From CAYLLN01 sp033762315 (lineage in GTDB: Bacteria > Planctomycetota > Planctomycetia > Pirellulales > Pirellulaceae), in the NCBI GenBank assembly GCA_033762315.1, contig JANRLS010000165.1, positions 1 through 64,000 of the forward strand: a DNA stretch of 64,000 bases, read 5' to 3'. Below, piece by piece: positions 25,056-34,212 of the stretch. Position 1 is the stretch's first letter, and every line of letters starts with the position of its first letter. Below the pieces are notes generated by a model. It searched no databases. It was not told the DNA's origin and saw only the letters and a program-made list of their open reading frames with translations. The position numbers were made by a program, and so were the translations under genes.

Positions 25056-28000
25056 TCATGATTCCAGCACGTAGAAATCGACGCGATCGACATTGACAAC
25101 TGCCCAATGTTTACCTTCTGGGTCCGACAGAATTCCGTTGCCAGGCAGCAACCAATCGCCATGATCAGAAGTCGATTTGGCAACCCGCCCATCTAGCGGC
25201 ACAAGCTTGTTGGAATTGGAACAACCAAATCCTCTCATTGTCTCTGTGACATGGGAAAACGAGACCTTGGGAAAATCGTCAACGTTGGCGCGACCATATT
25301 CGCCGTGTGGGTAGGTTTTCAGAATCTCTCCTGACTTGGCATCGATCAGCCAACTCGTTCGGTCGGGCATGTCGATCCAGAAAAACCCTGCTTGCCACGC
25401 ATCTCCCATCTGCTCATGAATTCTCTGCGTAGCTTCGGCCGATCGACAATTGCGTACCACAAGTAGCGAACCGTCGGCGCTATAGTTAACGGACCAAGGA
25501 CCATGTTCGTCGGTGCAGAACTCATAACCCAATGGCTGGCCCGTCAATAGTTGCGCCGCTCGAAATGGCGCTTGGATTTGAGTCACTTCTGGCGAGACAT
25601 CCTGCGCGGGCAGGGCGAGAAGAAACACTTCCCCCTGTGAGTTGACTGCTGCGAATCGCTCTTCGATAGGCGCAGCATCAACCGCGACGATCGCGGAGTC
25701 ACCAAGCACAAAGCTGGCCATCTTGCGGGTCAGCGAAGCTCCCCAAACTGATACGGATCCGTCGATATGGCCGATCACAATGCTCTGATTTCGCGAAATC
25801 GCCACCGAACTTGCCGCCGGAGAAAAGTCGGTAACTCGCGAGACGACTTGACTGGAAACTGGATCCCAGACCAGTACATCCGAATTTCCAACGGAAACAA
25901 CCTGGCTGAATAAGCGATTGCTCGCGACGGCAAGAATGGGCCCCGACGAGTGCCCGCGGTTCGTAACATCAGCCCTTCGACACCAGCGAGTTCCCCAACG
26001 TTTGTGATCTTCTCGCCGTTCGAGGATTTGTGGCTTTAGGCGTGGTGAATCGTGCCAGCAACCAGCGTTCCAGATGCATTGGAAAACTCCCTGCGGGTAT
26101 CCGGCTTTATTGGTAGTGGAGAGCTGATTGGCGAGTCGGAGAGATTCCTCCAAGAGTTGGATTAACTTGCGTTCGGGGCGGCCAACAGGAAGGGCGTTCA
26201 ATGCTGACGAGATGTCGGTCACCAGGAGGGTGAGCTGGCCAGCGGCGTTGCGAGCTTCATAGTAGGACAAGTCGGTGAGCAACTGTTCCAGATTGTCCCA
26301 CTGCTCGGCGGCAATCAGGTGCGCCGGCAGGTAGCGCAGAAAGTACGGCGATAGGTCCGAGACGCCGCGTTGAAACTCGCTCCAGCCAGCTCTGGCCAAG
26401 TGCCGATGACCGAGCCGCGGCTCGATCGAGCGGTGTAGCCCGCGGCGGTCAGCATGCGTCAGCCAATCGCTCAGCGACTTGTGATAAAAGGTGATCCGCC
26501 GTCCCTCGTCGCTTTCCACGGTGCGCAAATACTGCTGCAGCCGCGCGAGCAGACGGGGCAACTCCTTGAGCGGTTCCAGCCCGCTCGCGGCGGCAAGCTG
26601 TGCCTCGTTGAGCGGTTCCTGCGCGGCGGCCAATACCTCGAACACGCGCTCGGGTCCGGCAAAACTCGCCTCATCCGGGAACTGCGCGGCAAAGCGATTT
26701 TCGTACAAGCCCGCCAGACCGGGCGGAAGGGCGGCCAATTGCTGGCCCGTCAGCACCCCCGTCTCGAAGTCGTCGAGTGTTTGCCGCGCGTGGAGAAAAT
26801 TCCCCTCGCTGCTGGCGAACAGCAACTGCGCTACCTCTTCCGCCGTTCTTCCTTCCTGAGTGAGCCGCTCCTGTAAATTGGGGCGCGCTAACCGCAGTTG
26901 CAAATAGTCTTGTAGATCGGCCAGATTCTCGGGCGAGTGGGCATTCAGTTCGGCCGGCTTCAGTCCTCGCAGGCGCGAAAGCACCTGCGGCTCGTTACGC
27001 GTCGTCGCGACCACGCGGAGCCATGCCGGCAGCCTATCGAGATGGGCGGCCAACACTTCGACAATCGTCGGCGTGCCAGGCGGCGCGAGCAGCGTTTCAT
27101 CTAGCGCGTCGATCAGCAGATAGCGCCGACCCATGGCGGGGGCGGGCAACGAGTGCAGGGGCGCGAGCAGCGCTTCGTAAAACAGGGTCTTTGGATCGAT
27201 GCTTTCCTCACCCATCAGCTTGCGACGAATCGTTTCGTCACGACGGAGGCGTTCGGCAAACGCCTCCGATTTGCTGGAGATCATGGACGCCAGGCTTTGG
27301 ACAAAGCGGCGGGAATCGAGTGTGGCAGGCAGGTTCCATTGACAACAATGGTAGGCGAGCACCTGTCCATCCGGATTGCGATGCACCAGGTCGGCAACAA
27401 TGGCTGACTTGCCTACGCCCGCATCGCCCCGCACGAGCAGCACGGGTTTGGCGCCGGGGTCCGCGCGCCAGGCATCGATGGCGTCAAACAGCCACTGCCG
27501 GCCGACGAAGTGCTGCCGCCGGGAGAAGAGGAAGGGCGCGAAATCAAAAGCCTGTAGCTCGTGAAACCAGGCGCGATAGCGTTTCTCGCCCCGCAAGGCC
27601 GCGCGAATGCCCTCGACTAACCGTGCGAAACCGGCGCGGTACTGATCTTCGGAGTCGGACCAGGCTCGTAGATCGACATAGTCGAGATGAAACAGGGCGA
27701 GCGGCGGTTCGCAAGTGGCAGCCATCACGGGCACCACGGGCCGGGGCGGCGTCCGGAAAAGGGCATAGGCTATCTCGCCCAAGCAGACGCTGTCGACTTC
27801 GTTTTGGCCGCGAGCTGAGGTGCGAACCGAATGAGGTGTCAGGACCGCCACCACTACCTGAGCGCTCCGCAAGCCGTCTGCAATCTCCTCCTGCCAATCG
27901 TCTCCGCTGCGTATTTCTTCCGTGTCGCGCCATACATCGAACCCCTCAGCTACGATATCCATGCAGAGGCGATCCACCAGCACGCGAGCATCCTTGCGGC

Positions 28001-28178
28001 CATAGCTGAGGAACACCTTGGGCCTGGTCAGCGGCGAGGTTTCCGCGTCACCAACTGTCGTTTGAGCATTTGGTGCTTTGGTCTCTTCAAGCGGTGTCAC
28101 CGGCCCATGCTCTCGGCAGATCGCGAATTTGCCGATTATCTGCACCGGTGTTTGACAAATTGGACACGTCAACGACAT
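25056..28178 (-). CDS. Zinc ribbon-TIR-STAND ATPase-propeller protein (candidate defence protein)
   Basis: The 1040-residue protein begins with a Cys/His pair typical of a zinc ribbon (C5, C8, C21, H24). A TIR domain follows at ~54-195 (VFLSYGRKDA, VWRDTEEI, VVAVLTPHS); E135 in VCLGEI lies where NADase TIRs carry their catalytic glutamate. A NACHT/STAND-type ATPase follows, with Walker A GDAGVGKS (251-258) and Walker B LLIDALDE (354-361), then helical repeats and the FYHKSLSDWL motif seen in STAND proteins. The last ~320 residues are WD40-like strands ending FYVLES. By analogy with TIR-STAND immune proteins, sensing by the propeller could trigger oligomerisation and NAD+ depletion. A signalling role is the alternative. 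It stands alone, next to the HTH/PIN pair and a sulfatase. Confidence 0.88.
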   Translation of the reverse strand: MSLTCPICQTPVQIIGKFAICREHGPVTPLEETKAPNAQTTVGDAETSPLTRPKVFLSYGRKDARVLVDRLCMDIVAEGFDVWRDTEEIRSGDDWQEEIADGLRSAQVVVAVLTPHSVRTSARGQNEVDSVCLGEIAYALFRTPPRPVVPVMAATCEPPLALFHLDYVDLRAWSDSEDQYRAGFARLVEGIRAALRGEKRYRAWFHELQAFDFAPFLFSRRQHFVGRQWLFDAIDAWRADPGAKPVLLVRGDAGVGKSAIVADLVHRNPDGQVLAYHCCQWNLPATLDSRRFVQSLASMISSKSEAFAERLRRDETIRRKLMGEESIDPKTLFYEALLAPLHSLPAPAMGRRYLLIDALDETLLAPPGTPTIVEVLAAHLDRLPAWLRVVATTRNEPQVLSRLRGLKPAELNAHSPENLADLQDYLQLRLARPNLQERLTQEGRTAEEVAQLLFASSEGNFLHARQTLDDFETGVLTGQQLAALPPGLAGLYENRFAAQFPDEASFAGPERVFEVLAAAQEPLNEAQLAAASGLEPLKELPRLLARLQQYLRTVESDEGRRITFYHKSLSDWLTHADRRGLHRSIEPRLGHRHLARAGWSEFQRGVSDLSPYFLRYLPAHLIAAEQWDNLEQLLTDLSYYEARNAAGQLTLLVTDISSALNALPVGRPERKLIQLLEESLRLANQLSTTNKAGYPQGVFQCIWNAGCWHDSPRLKPQILERREDHKRWGTRWCRRADVTNRGHSSGPILAVASNRLFSQVVSVGNSDVLVWDPVSSQVVSRVTDFSPAASSVAISRNQSIVIGHIDGSVSVWGASLTRKMASFVLGDSAIVAVDAAPIEERFAAVNSQGEVFLLALPAQDVSPEVTQIQAPFRAAQLLTGQPLGYEFCTDEHGPWSVNYSADGSLLVVRNCRSAEATQRIHEQMGDAWQAGFFWIDMPDRTSWLIDAKSGEILKTYPHGEYGRANVDDFPKVSFSHVTETMRGFGCSNSNKLVPLDGRVAKSTSDHGDWLLPGNGILSDPEGKHWAVVNVDRVDFYVLES

Positions 28179-28337
28179 CGCAACATGCCCCCCACGGCCA
28201 ATAACACAATCATGATTCTATATCGATTTTTGCGGTGCCGGGTGCGGCCGAGCGTAACGACCGCTCGCGGTGGGAACCAGTCGGGGTTACGATGCCGCTG
28301 TTACCAGTCCTTGTCTCTCCTCGCCGGGAACCGCTAC

Positions 28338-29135
28338 ATGCGCCGCTCATTCGTCGCCCTCATCCTCTCCCTTGCCTCCCTTTGCTCACCCACCTTTGCC
28401 GCCGATACGGACGACAAGGGGGAATGGATTCAGCTCTTCAACGGCAAGGACCTGACGGGCTGGACGCCGAAAATCCGCTACCGCGAAGCGGGCGACAACT
28501 ACCTGAACACCTTTCGCGTCGAAAACGGCGTGCTGAAAGTCGGTTACGACGGTTACAAGAACTTCAATAGCGAAAAAGGCCCGCAGTTCGGCCACCTCTT
28601 CTACAACGAGCCGCTGGCCGACTATCTCCTTCGCGTCGAATATCGCTTCATCGGCGACCAGTGCCCCGGCGGGCCAGGCTGGGCGACCCGCAACAGCGGC
28701 GTGATGATCCACGGCGAATCGCCGTCCACGATGGGGAAGGATCAGGATTTCCCCGCCTCGATCGAGGTCCAGCTACTCGGCGGCAGCGGCACGGGAACGC
28801 GCACCACCGCCAACCTGTGTACTCCCTACACCAACGTTGTCGTGGGGGGCGAGCTGATTACCAAGCACTGCATCAGCAGCAAGTCCGAAACCTACCACGG
28901 CGACGGCTGGGTCACGGTCGAGATCGAAGCCCGCGGCAACGAAGTCGTGAAGCACATCATCAATGGCAAAACGGTGCTCGAATACAACCAGCCTCAGCTC
29001 GACGAGCGCGAAGCCCACGCCAAGGAACTGGCCGCCAAAGCCGGCGGCATCCAGCTTTCCGGCGGCACCATCTCGCTGCAATCCGAAAGCCACCCCGTGG
29101 AGTTTCGGAAGGTGGAGATGAAGAAGCTGAAGTAG
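28338..29135 (+). CDS. Exported DUF1080 (3-keto-disaccharide hydrolase-like) protein
   Basis: The start was placed at the ATG at 28338 because it opens a signal peptide (MRRSFVALILSLASL..., cleavage near TFAAD); the longer frame merely shadows the TIR gene. The mature ~245 residues form the DUF1080 LamG-like jelly roll: WIQLFNGKDLTGWTP, FRVENGVLKV, FGHLFYNEPLADYLLRVEYRF, NSGVMIHGE, and a final VEFRKVEMKKL. Some members hydrolyse 3-keto-glucosides and others may only bind sugar. It is divergent from the TIR-STAND gene, with 159 bp between the starts. Confidence 0.92.
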   Translation: MRRSFVALILSLASLCSPTFAADTDDKGEWIQLFNGKDLTGWTPKIRYREAGDNYLNTFRVENGVLKVGYDGYKNFNSEKGPQFGHLFYNEPLADYLLRVEYRFIGDQCPGGPGWATRNSGVMIHGESPSTMGKDQDFPASIEVQLLGGSGTGTRTTANLCTPYTNVVVGGELITKHCISSKSETYHGDGWVTVEIEARGNEVVKHIINGKTVLEYNQPQLDEREAHAKELAAKAGGIQLSGGTISLQSESHPVEFRKVEMKKLK

Positions 29136-29168
29136 CCCCGGATGACGCCCCGGGCTTGCGTGAGAGAG

Positions 29169-29192
29169 CCCTCGCTGACGCTTCGGGTTTGG
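29169..29192. repeat. GCTGACGCTTCGGG repeat
   Basis: CTCGCTGACGCTTCGGGTTT lies between the convergent DUF1080 and DUF151 genes. Related copies are at 51230-51255 and, as two opposed halves, at 61670-61735. Confidence 0.7.
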
Positions 29193-29201
29193 TCTCCGCG
29201 G

Positions 29202-29606
29202 CTACTGCCCCGTGCTGTCTTCCAGAACTTCCTCGGCCACGTAGATCGGCAGGACGGGGTTGCAGGCGACGGCCACGGCAATGGCGTCGCTGGGGCGCGA
29301 GTCGATCTCGATCAGCTCCCCATCGCGGCGGACGCGCAGCTTGGCGAAATAGACGTGGTCGCGCAGCTCGCAAATCACCACGCTATCGAGCTCCCCTCCC
29401 AAGGCGTCGATCGCCTGCACGAGCAGTTCGTGCGTTCGTGGCCGCGGCGATTCCACCCGTTTCACCCCCAGGTTGATGCTCTCCGCCTCGAAGATGCCGA
29501 TGAGAATCGGAAAGGTCCGCTCCCCCTCGACTTCCTTCAAGTAAATCACCTGCTGCGGATTGATCTCGCTGATGATGATCCGCGACAACTGCATCTGCAC
29601 GGGCAT
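29202..29606 (-). CDS. DUF151 / bifunctional nuclease family protein
   Basis: The 134-residue chain matches the DUF151 (bifunctional nuclease, BFN) family in order and length: VIYLKEVEGERTFPILIGIFEA, the TRPRTHELL-like PRTHELLVQAI, YFAKLRVRRDGE, and the family hallmark IDSRPSDAIAVAVACNPVLPIYVAEEVLE. Plant BFN1 has DNase/RNase activity. Bacterial members are often linked to information processing, and their substrate is not settled. An internal ATG at 29594 is an alternative start. It lies 61 bp after the CobA-HemD gene on the same strand. Confidence 0.92.
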   Translation of the reverse strand: MPVQMQLSRIIISEINPQQVIYLKEVEGERTFPILIGIFEAESINLGVKRVESPRPRTHELLVQAIDALGGELDSVVICELRDHVYFAKLRVRRDGELIEIDSRPSDAIAVAVACNPVLPIYVAEEVLEDSTGQ

Positions 29607-29667
29607 GGGGCACGCAATCTGGCGAGGGGCTGATTTCTCCCCATTATACGCGGTCGCAGCCCGCCGG

Positions 29668-31164
29668 TTAACGGGCGTCCCGAATTGCGGCCGCCACCCC
29701 CGCCATCGTGTACTCGCGGGCTTCCGCCGCCGGCTCGTGCCCTAGCTCGCGGAGCGTGGCGGTGGTAATCGGGCTGATGCTCGCGAGCTTCGTGCGCCGC
29801 AAATTCTCTCCAAACAGCCGGGCCAGCGACCGGGCGATGGCCGAGCTGGTGACGGTCGTCCAATCGATCCGACCGGCAGCCAGTTGCGCGGCGATTTCCG
29901 CGTTGGCCTGTTCCACATCGACGCTCTCGTACACCACCAATTGCTCGACAATTCCCCCCGCGCTCGCCAGCTCTTCGGCCAGCACTTCGCGCCCGCGGCT
30001 GGCGCGGATCAGCAAAAATCGCCGCCCCTGGGCCCGCGCGGCGAGCGACCGCGCAAGCGCCTCGGCTCGATATTCGGCCGGCACCACATCGGGTTTCAAA
30101 TGCCAGCGGGCCAGCGCTTCGGCCGTGCCGGGGCCGATCGCGGCCAGGCTGACTTTTCCCAGCGCCCGCAAATCGCGGCCTAGCGCAGTCAGGCGATCAA
30201 AGAAGTGATTCACCCCGTTGCTGCTCGAAAAGACGAGCCACTCGAACCGGTCGAGCGAATCAAGAACCTGGTCGCTCGACGCGCTGGGAGGTAGCGGGCG
30301 AATTTCAATCGCCGGCTGCAGCAGCACTTCGGCCCCCAACTCAACTAGCGGCTGGGCGAGGTCGTCGGCCTGGTGGGCGGGGCGGGTAACGAGCACCTTC
30401 TGGCCGAACAGGGGCCGCTGCTCGAACCAGCTCCAGGCGGGCCCCTCGGTGGCGACTTCGCCGATGATGAATACCACTGGCGGCCGCAAGCGGGCCGCGC
30501 GCACCGCCTCGGCGACCCCCGCCAGCGTGGTGTCGATCCGCGACTGATCGGGCAGGCTGACGCGCCGCAAAATGGCCACCGGCGTAGTCGGCGGCTTGCC
30601 GGCGGCAATCAGGCCGCTCGACCAGTGCCCCACCGTCGTCACCCCCATGTATAGCACCAGCGTGCCGGGAAACCGGGCCAGCGCCACCCAATCGAGTGCC
30701 GAATCGATCTTGTCGCCATCCTCGCGCCCCGTCACCAAGGCCACCGCCGAGGCACTATCGCGGTGGGTGATCGGAATTCCCGCGTAGCTGGCCGCCGCCA
30801 GGGCCGCCGTCACGCCGGGAACAATCTCGAAGGGAATCTGCGCGCTGGCCAAGGCCGCCAGCTCTTCGGCCGCGCGGGCAAAGACCAGCGGATCGCCACT
30901 TTTCAGGCGGACGACCGTTTGCCCCTGCTCGGCCAAGGCAACCAGCTGCCGGTTGATCTCGTCCTGCGACACGACCCGCCCCGTCCCGTGCTTGCCGAGC
31001 GAAACGAGCGTCGCCCCCGGCCGGCAATGGCGCAGAATCGCCGGGTTGGCCAGATAGTCGTAGAGCACCGCGTCGGCCCGAGAGAGCACCTCCGCCGCGC
31101 GCAGCGTCACCAGCCCCGGGTCCCCCGGACCGGCTCCCACCAGATAAACTTGGCCTGGCTTCAT
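29668..31164 (-). CDS. CobA-HemD fusion: uroporphyrinogen-III methyltransferase / uroporphyrinogen-III synthase
   Basis: The fusion joins two steps at the tetrapyrrole branch point. Residues ~1-245 are the SAM-dependent methyltransferase (SUMT), with VYLVGAGPGDPGLVTLRA, RLKSGDPLVFARAAEE and PGVTAALAAASYAGIP. Residues ~255-498 are uroporphyrinogen-III synthase, with VLVTRP, WLVFSSSNGVNHFF, AAIGPGTAEAL and WTTVTSSAIARS. HemD makes uroporphyrinogen III, and the SUMT half methylates it to precorrin-2 for siroheme or cobalamin. The start is the ATG at 31164 with GGAG upstream; a longer frame to 32028 only shadows the TPR gene. The two divergent starts here are only 18 bp apart. Confidence 0.94.
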   Translation of the reverse strand: MKPGQVYLVGAGPGDPGLVTLRAAEVLSRADAVLYDYLANPAILRHCRPGATLVSLGKHGTGRVVSQDEINRQLVALAEQGQTVVRLKSGDPLVFARAAEELAALASAQIPFEIVPGVTAALAAASYAGIPITHRDSASAVALVTGREDGDKIDSALDWVALARFPGTLVLYMGVTTVGHWSSGLIAAGKPPTTPVAILRRVSLPDQSRIDTTLAGVAEAVRAARLRPPVVFIIGEVATEGPAWSWFEQRPLFGQKVLVTRPAHQADDLAQPLVELGAEVLLQPAIEIRPLPPSASSDQVLDSLDRFEWLVFSSSNGVNHFFDRLTALGRDLRALGKVSLAAIGPGTAEALARWHLKPDVVPAEYRAEALARSLAARAQGRRFLLIRASRGREVLAEELASAGGIVEQLVVYESVDVEQANAEIAAQLAAGRIDWTTVTSSAIARSLARLFGENLRRTKLASISPITTATLRELGHEPAAEAREYTMAGVAAAIRDAR

Positions 31165-31182
31165 CTGCTCCAGAATAACGTC

Positions 31183-32511
31183 ATGCCCGCTCCCTCGCCC
31201 ACCTCGCCGCTGGAATCCCCCGATTGGCGGCGCGGTTTGCAGCAGCGGCTGGAGCTGGCCCAGCGGCTGGCGGGGGCGGAGCGGCCCGATTTTCCCCGCA
31301 TCCACGAGCTGCTGGCCGAATGCCTGCGCGGCGATCCGGGGAGCACGCTCTATCTGGGCCGCTTTTTGGCGAACCTGCGGCGCTGGAATCCCCCGCCAAC
31401 CCGCGACGGCTGGTTCGCCTGGCTGCGCGGCTCCCCGGATGCGCCACCCCTGCCGCCGCTCGACTCCGCCGAGTCCGCCCTCGCGCTGCTCCGGCAGGGA
31501 CCCGAACGCTTGAAAACGGGCCATGCTGACCCCAAATTGCTCTGCCACTTGGCCGCGGCTTGCGAGCTGGCGGACCTGCCCGAAACGGAACTGGCTTATT
31601 TGCGGGCCGCCTTGGAGGTCGATTCGGCGGACATCGCGACCTGGAAGCAACTCGCGCTCGCCCTCACCCGCCAGGGGCGATTCGACGAAGCTCTCCCCCT
31701 TTGGCGACAGGCCAGCGAGCTGGCTCCGGGGGATCCCGCGCTCCGCCAGGCGCTCTCCGACCTGAATCCGGCCGAGCCAGCACCAACAAACATCGCCGAC
31801 TTGCATCGGGCGGTCGCCGCCGATCCCACGAATGCCCCCCGCCACCTCGCGCTGGTCGAGGCCCTGCTGGCCGCGGCCCGGTTCGGCGAGGCCGAAAATT
31901 GCCTGCTGGCGGCGCAAGGGGCGTGCGGCAGCGATTTTCGCCTCCTCGCGGCCCGCGAGGAGCTGCAATTGGCCCGGGCGCGGCGGCAGATCGAACTGGC
32001 GCGGCGGCGGGCCAAGTCCGACCCGCATCCGCGTGCCGGGGAACTAGCCGAGCACCTGGAGGCCGAGCACCACCGGCTCGCCATCGAAATCTTGCATCTG
32101 CGCTGCGAACGGCTGCCGGGGGAAATGGGGCTGCGCGTGGAGCTGGCGAAGCTGCTCAAACAGGCCGGCAACTTCAGCGGGGCGATTCAACGGCTGGAAG
32201 AGGCCCGCCGCGACCCGGCCTGGGCCGCCGCCGCGCTACTCGAACTCGGCGAGTGCTGGCAGCACCTGCGGCAATACGCGAAGGCGCTAGAGTTCTATCG
32301 GCAAGCGGCGGCGAACCCCTCACCCCCAGCCCCTCTGCCGGAAGGGGAGAGGGGAACTGAAACGCATCTCGCCGCGCTCTATCGGCTGGGGGTGCTCGCG
32401 GCGGCGATGAACCGGCCCGACGAAGCGGCGAGCGCCCTGCGGATGGTGATTGACCGGGATGCCGATTACAAAGACGCGAAAACCAGGCTGCGGCAGCTCA
32501 CCGGTGAATGA
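31183..32511 (+). CDS. TPR-repeat protein
   Basis: This 442-residue, Ala/Leu/Arg-rich protein is probably cytoplasmic (no signal peptide). Helical pairs with TPR spacing run through it, for example WKQLALALTRQGRFDEALPLWRQA split over two helices, then RHLALVEALLAAARFGEAEN, AKLLKQAGNFSGAIQRLEEA, and ALLELGECWQHLRQYAKALEFYRQA. Function is unknown; TPR proteins bridge other proteins. Its ATG is 18 bp from the divergent cobA-hemD ATG with no good Shine-Dalgarno, so the true start could be slightly different. A palindromic repeat at 32316-32354 adds an in-frame Pro/Gly-rich loop between two TPR units. The end is 3 bp from the convergent propeller gene. Confidence 0.85.
   Translation: MPAPSPTSPLESPDWRRGLQQRLELAQRLAGAERPDFPRIHELLAECLRGDPGSTLYLGRFLANLRRWNPPPTRDGWFAWLRGSPDAPPLPPLDSAESALALLRQGPERLKTGHADPKLLCHLAAACELADLPETELAYLRAALEVDSADIATWKQLALALTRQGRFDEALPLWRQASELAPGDPALRQALSDLNPAEPAPTNIADLHRAVAADPTNAPRHLALVEALLAAARFGEAENCLLAAQGACGSDFRLLAAREELQLARARRQIELARRRAKSDPHPRAGELAEHLEAEHHRLAIEILHLRCERLPGEMGLRVELAKLLKQAGNFSGAIQRLEEARRDPAWAAAALLELGECWQHLRQYAKALEFYRQAAANPSPPAPLPEGERGTETHLAALYRLGVLAAAMNRPDEAASALRMVIDRDADYKDAKTRLRQLTGE
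32316..32354 (+). repeat. In-frame CCCCTCT...AGAGGGG palindromic element in the TPR gene
   Basis: A CCCCTCACCCCCAGC lead-in is followed by inverted arms CCCCTCT (32330-32336) and AGAGGGG (32348-32354). It encodes the peptide NPSPPAPLPEGERGT between two TPR helices without breaking the frame. It is the same family as the elements at 39581-39620 and 41750-41787. Confidence 0.85.
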
Positions 32512-32514
32512 ACC

Positions 32515-34047
32515 CTATTTCGGGTCCGCGAACGGATCAACCGCCGCCGGAGGAGGAGCGGCAGCCGGCGGCGCGGCGGGGGCGGCAAACGGATCGACCG
32601 CGGCCGGCGGCGGAGCTGCGAAGGGATCGGGCCCGGCCGGGGGTCCGGCAGGCATCGGCGCGGGGCCAAAGGCGGGGCCGGGCTTGGCGGGCTGCGTCGA
32701 TTTCTTCTTCGGCTCGGTCAGATAATGCACCACCGGCCAGTAGACGGCCGAATCGCGCAGGCACTGGATCATCCCTTGCGAATTGCCAATCAGGATCCGG
32801 TCGGTTTGCACGTTCAGAATCGGCAAGTCGAGCGACGACGTGGCCAGCGATCCGATCCGGCTGCCGGATTTCGTGTCGAGCACGGTCAGATTTCCACCCG
32901 TATCGACGCAGTAGAGGCGGTTGTCATTGCCGGCCAGATACTTTTTGATGCCGGCGGTCACCCAGCGTTCCTGGGCATCGGCCACGCTAATCGCGTACAT
33001 ATTCCCCCGGTCGGTAATCGCGTACACCGTGTCTCCTAGCGCCACCGGCGAGTGCGAAATCGGCTCTCCCGTGGTGAACCGCCACAAGACATGCCCCTTC
33101 TCTTCGTGTACGCAATAGACGTAGCCATCGAGCGACGTGGCGAACACCTTGTTCGGCGCGAGAAACGCCGGTGCCGAGTTGATCGCATCCTTGGCCTCGA
33201 CGCGAAATCGCATCCCCTGCACGTGGGCAAAGCCGACATAGAGATTCCCCTCGTCGGTCGGCCAGGCGACGCTGTTCAGCGACACCACCGGCTGCACCAG
33301 CGGCAGGCCGAACGAGCGATAGACCGCGGCCGGGCGCTTGTGTTTGTGAACGTCGTAGGCTTCTACTTGCCCGCCAATCATCGGCACCCAGACGAATTCT
33401 TCCGAAATCGCCGGGCCGGCCGAGGGAGCGCCGACCACCTGCCGGCTCCATTCGACCGAGCCATCTTCGACCCGCATCACATAGAGCATCGAACCATTGA
33501 CCACGGCGACGTGCGTGTCGCTCGCCGCCGGAGCACTCGTCGTATGTAGCGGCTTGCCCACGGTCGCCGCCCACAGGGTGCGCCCCGTCTCGCCATCGAT
33601 GGCATGTACCATGCCGCGCTGGGAGCTGACATAGATCGTGATCTGCGGCACGACATAAGTATCAATCCGCGGCAGGGGAGCGTCCTTCACCCCGGCCGTT
33701 TCGGCCTCTCCCTTGATCTTGGCGGCCAGTTCGTTCGCCTTGACCCGCGCCCCTTCGACCCCAATCGGCTGGCCAAAGGCATCGCGCTCGCGCTCTGAAA
33801 AGACGTACCGCTTGCCTTCGTGCAGAATCTCCAGCACGGTGTGGGCCTGCGTGGCGCTCACATGTTGATAGACGCCGGCCAGGCGACCCTTCCCCCGGTC
33901 GAGGCCGACCTGCGTGAACCACAGCCGCTCCATCCCCATTTGGCGGGCGGCATCGGCATCGATGACCCCCGAGCTGCTGACCTGGGCGAATGCCGAGCCA
34001 GCCGCGGCAACGATTAGCAACCCCGCAATGAGCGCGCGACCCGACAT
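32515..34047 (-). CDS. Exported PQQ-like beta-propeller protein with Pro/Ala-rich tail
   Basis: A signal peptide (MSGRALIAGLLIVAAAGSAFA) leads a 510-residue protein. From ~130 to 440 it carries PQQ/BamB-like propeller blades (VHAIDGETGRTLWAATVG, DGSVEWSRQV, YCVHEEKGHVLWRFTTG, YCVDTGGNLTVLDTKSG). The N-terminal ~110 residues are unassigned. The last ~70 residues are Pro/Ala-rich with three DPF tripeptides (DPFAAP, DPFAAPA, DPFADPK) and low complexity. A scaffold role in the periplasm or paryphoplasm is likely. The gene is convergent with the TPR gene (3 bp apart) and divergent from tmk. Confidence 0.86.
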   Translation of the reverse strand: MSGRALIAGLLIVAAAGSAFAQVSSSGVIDADAARQMGMERLWFTQVGLDRGKGRLAGVYQHVSATQAHTVLEILHEGKRYVFSERERDAFGQPIGVEGARVKANELAAKIKGEAETAGVKDAPLPRIDTYVVPQITIYVSSQRGMVHAIDGETGRTLWAATVGKPLHTTSAPAASDTHVAVVNGSMLYVMRVEDGSVEWSRQVVGAPSAGPAISEEFVWVPMIGGQVEAYDVHKHKRPAAVYRSFGLPLVQPVVSLNSVAWPTDEGNLYVGFAHVQGMRFRVEAKDAINSAPAFLAPNKVFATSLDGYVYCVHEEKGHVLWRFTTGEPISHSPVALGDTVYAITDRGNMYAISVADAQERWVTAGIKKYLAGNDNRLYCVDTGGNLTVLDTKSGSRIGSLATSSLDLPILNVQTDRILIGNSQGMIQCLRDSAVYWPVVHYLTEPKKKSTQPAKPGPAFGPAPMPAGPPAGPDPFAAPPPAAVDPFAAPAAPPAAAPPPAAVDPFADPK

Positions 34048-34212
34048 GGCGACCCTCGCAACCTGCCAGCGAATGTGGAGAACTCCAGCCCTTCATCTTA
34101 CCAAGGGGGGGCGGCGTTTGTTCGGAAAAATCCGTGAAATTCCCCGCATTTCGCCGCAAACCGCTGCCGGATAACGACTTGGAACGCCCCATTTTCCGCT
34201 ACAATCGGACCT

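Noticed and set aside
27831..28337. N-terminal extension of the DUF1080 gene
   Set aside because: Antisense to the TIR-STAND gene; the signal peptide begins at 28338.
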